Assembly (NCBI GenBank): GCA_038319025.1
Contig: JBBQCW010000009.1
Location: forward strand, 46,730-110,729
Reading direction: 5' to 3'
From: JBBQCW01 sp038319025
GTDB lineage: Bacteria > Actinomycetota > Thermoleophilia > Solirubrobacterales > Solirubrobacteraceae
DNA length: 64,000 nucleotides
The notes beneath the pieces are model-generated. The model made no database searches and was not told the origin of the DNA. It saw only the letters and a program-made list of their open reading frames with translations. Shown one piece after another: positions 8,960-16,861 of the stretch. The position numbers and the translations under genes are program-made. Numbering within the stretch: position 1 is the first letter of the stretch; every line of letters starts with the position of its first letter.

Positions 8960-8977
8960 TGTGATACGAACCTCACA
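8960..8977. promoter_or_regulatory. candidate Crp-type operator at the regulator's own start
   Basis: TGTGATACGAACCTCACA has perfect 5-bp arms (TGTGA/TCACA) as in Crp sites, but an 8-nt rather than the usual 6-nt spacer. It ends on the first base of the ATG of the Crp/Fnr gene, suggesting autoregulation. Confidence 0.4.
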
Positions 8978-9675
8978 TGGAGAGCGAGACCACACGCGCG
9001 CTCGACGCCCTTGGTCACGTGCCGGCGTTCGCCACATTGCCCTCGGAAGGGCTGGCGCGCATAGCCGACGTGACGGTGGTGCGCAAGTTCGCCGCCGGTC
9101 ACGCCATCTTCCGCGAGGGTGACACCAGCACCACGTGTTACATCCTGCGCAGCGGCCACGCACGCGCCTTGCGTGAGCATGCGGACGGTCGTTCCATCAC
9201 GCTCGCCCACTTCGGCCCCGGCGACATTTTCGGCGAGCTGGCGATGTTCGACGATGAGCGCCGCTCAGCGACGATCGAGACGCTGGATGAGGTGGAGGCG
9301 CTGGCCATCGGCAGCGCCGACATGCAGCGCCTGCTCCACGATCAACCGGATCTGGCCGTCGAGATCGTGATCTCGCTGGCCGGGCGGCTGCGCGAGGCGA
9401 ACGAGCGGATCTCGCGCCAGTCGTTCCAGACGGTGCAGAGTCGCGTGGCCGGCGTGCTGCGCTCGCTCGTCGAGCAGGTCCGGTTGGAAGGCGAAGGCGG
9501 CGAGAAGGACGTGGTCGTCGTGGCCACCCAGGCCGACATCGCCCAGCTGGCCGGCTCCTCACGGGAGTCAGCGAGCCGCTTCCTCGCGGTGCTCGAACGG
9601 GCCGGCGTCATCACCCAGGGCCGCGGTCGCCTGACCGTCCATGATCCGGATGCCCTCGCGGGCTACGTGTACTAG
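8977..9675 (+). CDS. Crp/Fnr-family transcription regulator
   Basis: 232 residues. The cyclic-nucleotide-binding-type beta-roll spans about 15-130 with the FGPGDIFGELAMFDDERRSATIE segment that in Crp holds the cAMP-binding Glu and Arg. A dimerisation helix follows at about 120-150, and a winged HTH at about 175-210 (ATQADIAQLAGSSRESASRFLAVLERAGVI). No cysteine cluster, so it is not an O2-sensing Fnr. The effector is probably cAMP-like but unproven. A TGTGA-N8-TCACA palindrome abuts its start codon. A Nudix gene begins 12 nt after its stop. Confidence 0.9.
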   Translation: MESETTRALDALGHVPAFATLPSEGLARIADVTVVRKFAAGHAIFREGDTSTTCYILRSGHARALREHADGRSITLAHFGPGDIFGELAMFDDERRSATIETLDEVEALAIGSADMQRLLHDQPDLAVEIVISLAGRLREANERISRQSFQTVQSRVAGVLRSLVEQVRLEGEGGEKDVVVVATQADIAQLAGSSRESASRFLAVLERAGVITQGRGRLTVHDPDALAGYVY

Positions 9676-9687
9676 GCCCGACGGACC

Positions 9688-10140
9688 GTGGCCCGGACAG
9701 CAAGCGAATACTCCACCGGCGGCGTGGTGGTGCGCCCCAACAGCGAGGCCCCATCGGGCTGGGAGTGCGTTTTGATCGAGCCGACGCGCCGCGCCGCTGA
9801 CGGGTCCCGCGTGGTGGCGCTACCCAAGGGCCACCCGGACCCGGGCGAAACACCGCAGGCCGCCGCCCTGCGCGAGATTCGCGAGGAGGCCGGCCTGACC
9901 GTCGACATCCGCGAGACGATCGGCGACGTGCGCTACTGGTACCAGCGCGGCGGTCGTCGCATCGCCAAGATCGTCACGTTCTACCTGTGCGACTACCGCA
10001 GCGGCGACGTTGCGGACCACGACCACGAAGTGCAGCGGGCGTGGTGGGTGCCGCTGCCCGATGCGCCGACCGCGCTGAGCTACGCCGGGGAACGGGAGAT
10101 GGCCACCCGCGCGCTGCGTCTCCTCGCGCCGACGGGGTAG
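9688..10140 (+). CDS. Nudix hydrolase
   Basis: 150 residues. The Nudix box is complete (GHPDPGETPQAAALREIREE, then AGL, about 49-71), so the metal site for pyrophosphohydrolysis is intact. The N-terminus (YSTGGVVVR) and short length resemble MutT1/Ap4A-type enzymes. It removes nucleoside-diphosphate-linked metabolites; substrate unknown. GTG start 12 nt after the Crp-family gene, probably in the same operon, and the ASCH gene starts 12 nt after its stop. Confidence 0.85.
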   Translation: MARTASEYSTGGVVVRPNSEAPSGWECVLIEPTRRAADGSRVVALPKGHPDPGETPQAAALREIREEAGLTVDIRETIGDVRYWYQRGGRRIAKIVTFYLCDYRSGDVADHDHEVQRAWWVPLPDAPTALSYAGEREMATRALRLLAPTG

Positions 10141-10152
10141 GGTTCACGGCCG

Positions 10153-10551
10153 ATGCAGGTCTTGAACTTCTACTCGACGATCTTCGCTGACCAGCTCAAG
10201 CGGGGTCGAAAGACGGCCACCATCCGGCTGGGCGACAAGTCGCACAAGTACCGCAAGAACCAGGCTGTGCTGGTGACGATCGGCTATCAGCACTCCCCTC
10301 GGGAGAAGATCTTCGACGCCGTGATCGACACCGTGGAGGTCAAGCGCATCCGGGAGCTCTCGCCGCGCGACATCGAGCACGACAACCCCGAGTTTCGCCG
10401 CCACGACGAGATGATCCACTTTCTGGAGCAGATCTACGGCAAGTCGGTGACGATGGAGGACACCGTCACCGTCGTGCGCTTCAGCCAGATCATCGATAAT
10501 CCGCCTTCGGTCACCGATGCCCTTCACGGCATCGGCGGCGCCCAGAACTAG
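10153..10551 (+). CDS. ASCH-domain protein
   Basis: 132 residues. The N-terminal half (LNFYSTIFADQLKRGRKTATIRLGDKSHKY) has the beta-barrel start and the GxKxxTIR motif of ASCH domains, a PUA-like fold proposed to bind RNA or modified nucleotides. Third gene of a probable crp-nudix-ASCH operon and upstream of the groES control region. A small-nucleotide or RNA-related housekeeping role is likely but not shown. Confidence 0.7.
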   Translation: MQVLNFYSTIFADQLKRGRKTATIRLGDKSHKYRKNQAVLVTIGYQHSPREKIFDAVIDTVEVKRIRELSPRDIEHDNPEFRRHDEMIHFLEQIYGKSVTMEDTVTVVRFSQIIDNPPSVTDALHGIGGAQN

Positions 10552-10583
10552 CCCCGCCGGAGCGGCCGACAGGCCCACAGGCC

Positions 10584-10610
10584 CTGGCACTCAATGTGAA
10601 CGAGTGCCAA
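10584..10610. promoter_or_regulatory. CIRCE operator 1 of groES-groEL
   Basis: CTGGCACTC, a 9-nt spacer, then GAGTGCCAA: the CIRCE inverted repeat bound by HrcA, with G in place of the usual A at the fourth arm position, as is common in GC-rich actinobacteria. It lies upstream of the -35 hexamer. Confidence 0.92.
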
Positions 10611-10617
10611 CGAGGTC

Positions 10618-10645
10618 TTGACCGGCCTCATCGGTGCGCTATTGT
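10618..10645 (+). promoter_or_regulatory. groES-groEL promoter
   Basis: TTGACC (10618-10623), a 16-nt spacer and TATTGT (10640-10645) form a good housekeeping sigma promoter placed exactly between the two CIRCE operators. Transcription should begin near 10652, so HrcA at both sites would block it. Confidence 0.75.
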
Positions 10646-10656
10646 CCGTCAGAGCG

Positions 10657-10683
10657 TTGGCACTCCGCACCATCGAGTGCCAA
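10657..10683. promoter_or_regulatory. CIRCE operator 2 of groES-groEL
   Basis: TTGGCACTC, a 9-nt spacer, then GAGTGCCAA, with perfectly complementary arms. It covers the predicted transcription start region, a typical HrcA repression position. Confidence 0.95.
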
Positions 10684-10719
10684 CCACAATCGTTTTACCC
10701 CTCAGACGGAGGAATATCC

Positions 10720-11010
10720 ATGAAGCTCAAGCCCCTGGGTGATCGACTGATCATCCGCGCGCTCGAAGAGGAAGAGACGACGGCCAGCGGCCTCGTGCTC
10801 CCCGACACCGCCAAGGAGAAGCCCCAGCGGGGCAAGGTCCTGGCCATCGGTGAAGGTGCCCGCAACGAAGCCGGTGACCGCGTGGCGCTCGACGTGAGCG
10901 TCGACGACACCGTGCTCTACAGCAAGTACGGCGGGACCGAGATCAAGGTCGACGGCGAGGACCTCCTGGTCCTGCGCGAGTCCGACGTCCTGGCGATCGT
11001 CCAGTCCTAA
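10720..11010 (+). CDS. groES: co-chaperonin GroES
   Basis: 96 residues, the normal length. MKLKPLGDRLIIRALEEEE start, KEKPQRGKVLAIGEG and the mobile-loop region (TASGLVLPDTAKEK) are typical, ending DVLAIVQS. It caps GroEL to close the folding chamber in the cytoplasm. Start fixed by family alignment and by the GGAGGA ribosome-binding site 6-11 nt upstream; the longer frame to 10618 would run back through the promoter and CIRCE site. First gene of the operon with groEL 15 nt downstream. Confidence 0.97.
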   Translation: MKLKPLGDRLIIRALEEEETTASGLVLPDTAKEKPQRGKVLAIGEGARNEAGDRVALDVSVDDTVLYSKYGGTEIKVDGEDLLVLRESDVLAIVQS

Positions 11011-11025
11011 GGAGAGAGAAACAGA

Positions 11026-12657
11026 ATGGCTAAGGAACTCAAGTACGGCGCGAACGCGCGCACCGCTCTGCAGGATGGTGTCGACGCTGTCGCCAACGCC
11101 GTCAAGGTGACGCTCGGCCCCAAGGGCCGCTACGTCGTCATCGACAAGAAGTTCGGCGCCCCGACGATCACCAACGATGGTGTCACCATCGCTCGTGAGA
11201 TCGAAGTCGAGGACGTCTTCCAGAACCAGGGCGCCCAGCTCGTCCGCGAGGTCGCCACGGCGACCAACGACGTGGCCGGCGACGGCACCACCACCGCTAC
11301 GGTGCTGGCCCAGGCCATCGTGCATCAGGGCCTGCGCAACGTGACGGCCGGTGCCAACCCGCTCGCGCTCAAGAAGGGCATCGAGTACGCCGTCGACGCG
11401 ATCGTCGAGAACATCGGCAAGCAGTCCAAGGAGATCTCCGGCAAGGAGCAGATCGCCCGCGTGGCGACCATCTCCGCCGGTGACGATGAGATCGGCGACG
11501 TCATCGCTGACGCCATCGACAAGGTCGGCAAGGACGGCGTCGTGAACGTCGAGGAGGGGCAGACGTTCGGCCTCGAGCTCGAGTTCACGGAGGGCATGCA
11601 GTTCGACAAGGGCTACATCTCCCCGTACATGGTCACCGACCAGGACCGCATGGAAGCAACCCTGGACGATCCGTACGTGCTGATCGCCAACCAAAAGATC
11701 GGTGCCGTCCGTGACGTGCTGCCGGTCCTCGAGGCCGTCATCCAGTCCGGCAAGCCGCTGCTGATCATCGCCGAGGACGTCGAGGGCGAAGCTCTCGCCA
11801 CGCTCGTGGTGAACAAGCTGCGTGGCACCTTCACCGGTGTTGCCGTCAAGGCCCCGGGCTTCGGCGACCGCCGCAAGCGCATGCTCGAAGACATCGCCAT
11901 CCTCACCGGCGGCGAAGTCATCACCGAAGAGCTCGGCCTGAAGCTGGAGAACACGCAGGTCTCCCAGCTGGGTCGCGCCCGCCGCATCGTCATCGGCAAG
12001 GACAACACGACCATCGTTGATGGCAACGGGTCCACCGAGGACATCAAGGGCCGCATCAACCAGATCAAGGCCGAGGTCGAGAACACCGACTCCGACTTCG
12101 ATCGGGAGAAGCTGCAGGAGCGCCTGGCCAAGCTGTCTGGCGGCGTCGCCGTCGTCAAGGTCGGCGCAGCCACCGAGACGGAGGTCAAGGAGAAGAAGCA
12201 CCGCGTCGAGGACGCACTCCAGGCCACCCGCGCGGCGCTCGAAGAGGGCATCGTCCCCGGCGGCGGGGTTGCACTGCTGCAGGCCGCTGAGGCCGTCAAG
12301 TTCGACGCCCTCAACCTGGACGAGGATCAGCTCACCGGTACGCGCATCGTGCTGCGTGCGGTGGAAGAGCCTCTCCGTCACATCGCCGAGAACGCGGGCC
12401 ACGAAGGCTCCGTCGTGATCGCCGACGTGCGCAAGGCCAAGAAGGGCTTCGGCCTGAACGCCGCCACCGGTGAGATCGTTGATCTCGTCGAGGCCGGCGT
12501 GATCGACCCCGCGATGGTGACGCGCTCCGCGCTGCAGAACGCAGCGTCGATCGCAAAGAACATCCTCACCACCGAGGCCATCATCGCCGAGATCCCCGAC
12601 AAGGACGGCGGCGGCGGCATGGGCGGCGGCATGCCCGACATGGGCGGAATGATGTAG
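11026..12657 (+). CDS. groEL: chaperonin GroEL
   Basis: 543 residues, full length. The ATP-binding segments (LGPKGRYVVIDKKFG, GDGTTTATVLAQAI) and the family signature (AAVEEG equivalent ATRAALEEGIVPGGGVALL) are present. It ends in a Gly/Met-rich GGM tail, the form expected of the housekeeping GroEL rather than the His-rich GroEL1 of mycobacteria. Forms the 14-mer that folds proteins with GroES. AAGGAGAG ribosome-binding site; co-transcribed with groES under two CIRCE sites and closed by a strong hairpin at 12699-12734. Confidence 0.98.
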   Translation: MAKELKYGANARTALQDGVDAVANAVKVTLGPKGRYVVIDKKFGAPTITNDGVTIAREIEVEDVFQNQGAQLVREVATATNDVAGDGTTTATVLAQAIVHQGLRNVTAGANPLALKKGIEYAVDAIVENIGKQSKEISGKEQIARVATISAGDDEIGDVIADAIDKVGKDGVVNVEEGQTFGLELEFTEGMQFDKGYISPYMVTDQDRMEATLDDPYVLIANQKIGAVRDVLPVLEAVIQSGKPLLIIAEDVEGEALATLVVNKLRGTFTGVAVKAPGFGDRRKRMLEDIAILTGGEVITEELGLKLENTQVSQLGRARRIVIGKDNTTIVDGNGSTEDIKGRINQIKAEVENTDSDFDREKLQERLAKLSGGVAVVKVGAATETEVKEKKHRVEDALQATRAALEEGIVPGGGVALLQAAEAVKFDALNLDEDQLTGTRIVLRAVEEPLRHIAENAGHEGSVVIADVRKAKKGFGLNAATGEIVDLVEAGVIDPAMVTRSALQNAASIAKNILTTEAIIAEIPDKDGGGGMGGGMPDMGGMM

Positions 12658-12698
12658 CCAGCTTCGCCCCGGCAGGACCGGGGCGACTGGAGCAGGAC

Positions 12699-12734
12699 CA
12701 CGAAGGGCCCGGTGTTGCCGCCGGGCCCTTCGTG
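12699..12734 (+). terminator. groES-groEL operon terminator hairpin
   Basis: A perfect 14-bp stem (CACGAAGGGCCCGG at 12699-12712, complement at 12721-12734) with an 8-nt loop begins 41 nt after the groEL stop. No U-tract follows, as is common for actinobacterial terminators. Confidence 0.75.
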
Positions 12735-12887
12735 CGTTCGGGGGGCCTTACCCGGGGTGCGTAGGGGGCTCGGGGCGACCGGGCGATCGCCTGGGCGAGA
12801 TAGTGGCGCATACCGCCCCTTTTTCGCCCATCGCGTTTCTGCGCTGCCCGGCGCGTAGTTCGCCGTCGCCGGTCCACAGCCGGCCAG

Positions 12888-13037
12888 TCACGTCACCGGT
12901 TCGACCTGCAGGCCCGGCGCCACCGCCGCGATCGCCAGGAAGTCACGGTCACGCGTCAGCAGCACGGCGTCGATCGACCACGCCGCCACCGCGATTTGAA
13001 CGTCAGGGAACGCCACCGGCGTGCCGGCAGCGCGTAG
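12888..13037 (-). pseudogene. VapC (PIN-domain) toxin remnant, C-terminal third only
   Basis: The minus-strand frame ending at 12888 reads LRAAGTPVAFPDVQIAVAAW, then a TRDRDFLAI strand and LQVEPVT, which is the C-terminal part of a PIN toxin with its last two acidic residues. Upstream of about 13037 the similarity stops, and the continuing frame runs antisense into the MOSC gene with unrelated sequence. The N-terminal two thirds, including the first two catalytic acids, and any antitoxin are gone. It probably decayed when the MOSC gene came to lie next to it. Confidence 0.65.
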
Positions 13038-13054
13038 CCAAACCCCGTGTCTCG

Positions 13055-13060
13055 TAGATT
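13055..13060 (+). promoter_or_regulatory. candidate -10 of leaderless MOSC transcript
   Basis: TAGATT is 7 nt before the ATG at 13068, supporting that start over the in-frame upstream codon at 13047. Confidence 0.5.
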
Positions 13061-13067
13061 CCCGCGT

Positions 13068-13799
13068 ATGCCCACGTTCACCGGCACCGTCGTGGAACTG
13101 CACCGCTGGCCGGTCAAATCGATGGCCGGAGAGCCGGTTGACGCGCTGCGCCTGGACCCGCGTGGCGCTGGCGGTGACCGCACCCACGCGCTCTGGGACA
13201 CCGACCGCGACCGACGGCTCACGGTCCGCCAGGCGCCGGGGATGCTGCAGTGGCGCGCCCGCTACCCCGACCAGGACGGCGCGGCCCTCGACCCTGCGAC
13301 GCCGCCCGAGCCTGAGGTCACGGGCCCCGACGGCACCGTCTACGCGTGGAGCGACAGCGCGCTCCCCCTGGCGCTCTCGCAGCACCTCGGCATTCCCATG
13401 CGGCTCACCCGCCGGATCGAGGGCCAGCAGGATCTACCCAACAGCGTCCTGCTCACCACGCAGGCGTCCCTGGCCACGCTCGCCGACGAACTCCACGCAC
13501 CGCTTGACCTGCGTCGGTTTCGCACCAATGTCCACGTCGCGCTGGATGCCCCGGCCTTCTCCGAGGAGCAGGGCTGGCAAGGCGGTCGCGTCCAAATCGG
13601 CGACGCCGAACTGACGACCCTCCACGCGTGCGTGCGTTGCGTGATCCCCACCAGAGATCCGGACACGACCAGCAAGGACCCACTGATTCTGCGCCACCTC
13701 GCGCGCGAGCACGGGACGATCTTCGGCATCAACCTCGCGCCGCTTGGCCCGGCCATGATTCGGGTCGGCGACGCTGTCGAGGTGCGGACGCCAGGCTGA
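13068..13799 (+). CDS. MOSC-domain protein (MOSC_N plus MOSC)
   Basis: 243 residues. The N-terminal beta-barrel (VVELHRWPVKSMAGEPVDAL) and C-terminal MOSC domain are both present, with the conserved cysteine in LHACVRCVIPTRDP and the RRFRTNVHV segment. The family transfers sulfur or binds molybdenum cofactor, like the mitochondrial amidoxime-reducing component and YiiM/YcbX. A molybdoenzyme gene of the YedY type lies at 22.1-22.7 kb, so Mo cofactor is used by this organism. The stop abuts the convergent ABC permease stop. Confidence 0.82.
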   Translation: MPTFTGTVVELHRWPVKSMAGEPVDALRLDPRGAGGDRTHALWDTDRDRRLTVRQAPGMLQWRARYPDQDGAALDPATPPEPEVTGPDGTVYAWSDSALPLALSQHLGIPMRLTRRIEGQQDLPNSVLLTTQASLATLADELHAPLDLRRFRTNVHVALDAPAFSEEQGWQGGRVQIGDAELTTLHACVRCVIPTRDPDTTSKDPLILRHLAREHGTIFGINLAPLGPAMIRVGDAVEVRTPG

Positions 13800-14567
13800 C
13801 TAAAGACCGCGCTCGGCCCGGCGCAGCGACGTCATCGCCCAAGTGCCTAGGACGACCACGAGCGCACAGCCCAGCCCGAAGGCCAGCGCGGTGTCCTCCG
13901 GCACGCCGGCGACAAAGCCCCGGCCGGCGTTGAGCAGGTACGTCGCCGGGTTGTACTGGGCGGCCGTGTCGATCCAGCCGGTGAGCAGCGCCTGGGGCAC
14001 GTACACGGGGGCCAGGAACAGGCCGACAAAGATCGGCACCTGCATGATCGGGCCGGCCTGCAGCGACTTGGCCCGGTAGGAGACGCCTGCCGACCAGAGC
14101 GTAGAGGCGATGTTCAGCAGCATCCCGAGCGTGACGAGCCCGATGAACTGCGACGGGCTGCCCAGCACGCGCATCCCGCTGGCCACGGCGGCGACGGTCA
14201 CGATGAACGCGGTGAAACCAAAGCGGACCAGGCCGCCCGCGACATAGCCCAGCAGGATGCCGCTGCGATGCGGCGTGGCCAGGAAGAGCCGCCGAGCGAA
14301 CCCGCTCTCGAAGTCCGCGGCGACGCCCAGGCCCATGAAGAACCCGCCGAAGGCGGCGGACTGCAAAAAGACGAACACGTACTGGAAGGCGGTGTAGCCC
14401 GCCGGATAATCAAAGCCCGGCACCTTTGACACCGCCGACAGGCCGCCGGCAAAGGCCACCAGGAACACGAGCGGGAACGCCAGCGACGGGACGATGATCG
14501 CCGGATTGGTGAACGAAGAGTGGAGGTTGCGCCAGGCCACGGCCCGCGCCACGTGCAGCGTGCTCAT
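13800..14567 (-). CDS. ABC-2 type exporter permease, second subunit
   Basis: 255 residues with about six hydrophobic segments and the ABC-2 permease pattern (AWRNLHSSFTNPAIIVPSLAFPLVFLVAFAG at the start, a GLGVAADFESGFARRLFLATPHRSG cytoplasmic segment in the middle). Pairs with the permease encoded upstream, which it overlaps by 4 nt, and with the ATPase at 15340-16338 to form a DrrAB-like exporter in the cytoplasmic membrane. Substrate unknown; drug or lipid export is typical. Confidence 0.88.
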   Translation of the reverse strand: MSTLHVARAVAWRNLHSSFTNPAIIVPSLAFPLVFLVAFAGGLSAVSKVPGFDYPAGYTAFQYVFVFLQSAAFGGFFMGLGVAADFESGFARRLFLATPHRSGILLGYVAGGLVRFGFTAFIVTVAAVASGMRVLGSPSQFIGLVTLGMLLNIASTLWSAGVSYRAKSLQAGPIMQVPIFVGLFLAPVYVPQALLTGWIDTAAQYNPATYLLNAGRGFVAGVPEDTALAFGLGCALVVVLGTWAMTSLRRAERGL

Positions 14568-15340
14568 GTGCGCTCCATCCGGTGCTTGAGGGCCGAGCCG
14601 CTGGCCAGGATCGCGATCAGCCCGATGCCGCCGGCGATCAGGAACGCCTTCAGCAGCGCCTCACCATCCCAGCCGGTGATGATCAGCGACCGGACCCCTT
14701 CGACCATGTAGGAGACCGGATTCCAGTCGGCGATCGTGCGAAACCAGTCGGTGGCGATCAGGTTGCGTGGCAGGTTGATCGAGCTGAGGAAGAACGTGAC
14801 GAACAGCAGCGGGAAGAGCCCCTGGACCGCTTCGGCCGAGCCGGTCCGCAGCGCCAGCCAGATCCCTATCGCACCGAACGCGATGCCGATGACCACGGCG
14901 AGCACGATCAGCACGACGGCTCCGAGGAATCCGCTGGCCAGCGTCACGCCGAAGATGAGGCCGACCGTGAGGTAGATGATCGCTCCGAGCAGGCAGACGA
15001 ACACCGCGCCCGCGAGCTGGCCCGCGATCAGCGCCGAGCCGCGCAGCGGTGTCAGCGACAGCCGGTTCATGAACCCAGTCTCGACGTCTCCCGCCAGCTC
15101 GGTGCCCGCTGTCGTGGAGGCGAAAAGCGCGCCCTGCATGAAGCAGACGGCCAGACCGAAGCTGAGGTAGTTGTCGGTGGGGAAGCCGGGGATCTTCGTC
15201 GCGGCCGTCAGGCCCGAGGCGTTCACGGCCAGCAGGATCAGCGGGAACATGATGGTCGGGAAGACCATCGCGGGCTGGCGCAGCGTGCGCTGGATCGAGC
15301 GGCGGGCGATCAGCCCAACCTGGCCGGCGGCGTGGAGCAT
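14564..15340 (-). CDS. ABC-2 type exporter permease, first subunit
   Basis: 258 residues with six predicted membrane segments, the characteristic GTELAGDVETGFMNRLSLTPLRGSALIAG loop and a C-terminal NPVSYMVEGVRSLI motif of DrrB/NodJ-type permeases. Its ATG shares one base with the ATPase stop codon (TGATG), and its stop overlaps the next permease start. Translational coupling of all three genes suggests a heterodimeric permease with one ATPase gene. Confidence 0.9.
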   Translation of the reverse strand: MLHAAGQVGLIARRSIQRTLRQPAMVFPTIMFPLILLAVNASGLTAATKIPGFPTDNYLSFGLAVCFMQGALFASTTAGTELAGDVETGFMNRLSLTPLRGSALIAGQLAGAVFVCLLGAIIYLTVGLIFGVTLASGFLGAVVLIVLAVVIGIAFGAIGIWLALRTGSAEAVQGLFPLLFVTFFLSSINLPRNLIATDWFRTIADWNPVSYMVEGVRSLIITGWDGEALLKAFLIAGGIGLIAILASGSALKHRMERT

Positions 15341-16338
15341 CAGTCGCCGGCCACCGGGATGGCGGCCGCGTCGGCTAGAGCCTCGTCGCCCTCGCCCTCC
15401 AGCTTGCGACCTGTCTTGGCCAGGAAGACGTCATCGAGCGTGGGCGAGTGCACCTCGATCTGAGCCGGCCGCAGACCTTCGGCATCCAGCGCGCGGACCA
15501 CCTCCACCAGTTCTCCGCGCCCTTCAGCGAGGCGCACGGCAACAGCGTTGATGGCGCCGGGGACCAGTTCGCCGAACTTTTCCAGCACCCGCTCGAAGCC
15601 GCCGCGCTCGGATTCATCAGACGGCACCGCCTCGAGGGTCGGGCGGCCGATGCCGGCCTTCAGCGCCGCGGGGGTGTCTTCGGCGACGATCTTCCCCGCG
15701 TCGATGATGCCGACACGATGAGCCAGCACGTCGGCCTCCTCCAGGTACTGCGTGGTCAGGAAGACCGTGACGCCGTCATCCTTGGCCAGATTGCCGACGT
15801 CCTCCCACAGGGCCGCACGGCTCTGCGGGTCCAGGCCCGTTGTCGGCTCGTCGAGAAAGATGATCGACGGGCGATGGATGAGCGCGAGGGCCAGATCCAG
15901 CCGGCGCTTCATGCCGCCTGAGTAACCCCCCACCTTTCGATCCGCCGCCTCGGTGAGGCCGACGCGCTCCAGCAGTTCGGTGCCGCGGGAGCGCCGGTCG
16001 GCCTTGCTGAGCCCCTGCAGACCGCCCTGCAGGTTCATGTGCTCGCGGCCGGTGAGGTAATTATCCAGCGCGGCCTCTTGCAGCGCGGCGCCGATGCGCG
16101 AACGGACCTGCGGCCCCTGAGTGGCGACGTCGAACCCCGCGACGGTGGCGCTACCGGCCGTGGGCGGAAGGAGGGTCGTGAGCATGAGAACCGTCGTGGA
16201 CTTGCCGGCGCCGTTGGGGCCCAAGAAGCCGTAGATCTCTCCCGGGGCCACGGAGATATCGATGCCGTCGACGGCGCGGATGCCGCCCTTGAACTCGCGC
16301 ACGAGGCCATGTACTTCGATGCCGTTGGTGGGGGCCAT
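15340..16338 (-). CDS. ABC exporter ATPase (DrrA family)
   Basis: 332 residues. Walker A GPNGAGKST at about 42-50, Q-loop, signature YSGGMKRRLDLALALI and Walker B IIFLDEPTTGLDP, with the H-loop replaced as in DrrA proteins (TTQYLEEADVLAHRV). A roughly 100-residue C-terminal DrrA extension ends in LDDVFLAKTGR. It powers the two permeases that follow. Start at 16338 is chosen by family length and a TAGGGT 8 nt upstream. It is divergent from a MarR regulator across 67 bp, which probably controls it. Confidence 0.93.
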   Translation of the reverse strand: MAPTNGIEVHGLVREFKGGIRAVDGIDISVAPGEIYGFLGPNGAGKSTTVLMLTTLLPPTAGSATVAGFDVATQGPQVRSRIGAALQEAALDNYLTGREHMNLQGGLQGLSKADRRSRGTELLERVGLTEAADRKVGGYSGGMKRRLDLALALIHRPSIIFLDEPTTGLDPQSRAALWEDVGNLAKDDGVTVFLTTQYLEEADVLAHRVGIIDAGKIVAEDTPAALKAGIGRPTLEAVPSDESERGGFERVLEKFGELVPGAINAVAVRLAEGRGELVEVVRALDAEGLRPAQIEVHSPTLDDVFLAKTGRKLEGEGDEALADAAAIPVAGD

Positions 16339-16346
16339 GGGACGAA

Positions 16347-16352
16347 ACCCTA
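16347..16352 (-). promoter_or_regulatory. candidate -10 of ABC exporter operon
   Basis: TAGGGT on the minus strand is 8 nt before the ATPase ATG at 16338. Confidence 0.45.
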
Positions 16353-16368
16353 GCGCATCGTTGAGCAT

Positions 16369-16381
16369 GGCAACCATTGCC
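16369..16381. promoter_or_regulatory. candidate MarR operator between exporter and regulator genes
   Basis: GGCAA-CCA-TTGCC, an inverted repeat with perfect 5-bp arms, lies in the 67-bp divergent intergenic region, within about 20 bp of -10-like hexamers for both genes. Confidence 0.5.
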
Positions 16382-16405
16382 GAAACCAAGTAGTATTCGA
16401 GAGCC

Positions 16406-16852
16406 ATGACCCTCACGGACAGCGACGCGACGGCCACGACCGCACCGGCGGGCGAGGTCTGGGAGCTCCTCCACGAGCTCGTCCAGCAGCAGCGGTGGCG
16501 GGCCATGGCGATCGCCGCCGAGTTCGACCTTTCCCCACCCCAGATGTGGGCGCTGCGGGCCCTGGAGCCCGGTCGCCCAGCCGCCATGAGCGACCTCGCG
16601 GGGGCGCTGCACTGCGACAACTCCAACGTCACGGGCATCATCGATCGCCTTGAGGAGCACGGGCTGGTTGAGCGGCGCGCCGCCGAGCACGACCGCCGCG
16701 TCAAGCATCTTGTGGTCACCGCTGAGGGAGCAAAGGTCCGCGAACGGCTGGGCGAGGCGTTCACGACCGCGCCGGCGCCGATCGCGACACTCAGCGAGCA
16801 GGATCAGCTCGCCCTGCGCGACATCCTTCGCCGCGCGCTCGACCGCGCCTGA
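16406..16852 (+). CDS. MarR-family transcription regulator
   Basis: 148 residues. Winged HTH at about 55-110: SDLAGALHCDNSNVTGIIDRLE recognition region followed by the wing AAEHDRRVKHLVVT with the conserved D-x-R. Dimerising helices at both ends. Such proteins usually repress a divergent exporter and release DNA on binding the exported compound. The divergent ABC exporter and the GGCAA/TTGCC palindrome fit that arrangement. A TAGTAT hexamer is 9 nt before the ATG. Confidence 0.9.
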   Translation: MTLTDSDATATTAPAGEVWELLHELVQQQRWRAMAIAAEFDLSPPQMWALRALEPGRPAAMSDLAGALHCDNSNVTGIIDRLEEHGLVERRAAEHDRRVKHLVVTAEGAKVRERLGEAFTTAPAPIATLSEQDQLALRDILRRALDRA

Positions 16853-16861
16853 CTTCGCCGG

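Noticed and set aside
10702..12402. Long minus-strand open frame opposite groES-groEL
   Set aside because: It has no start signal and no family resemblance; it is the frame shadow expected opposite highly GC-biased, codon-biased genes.
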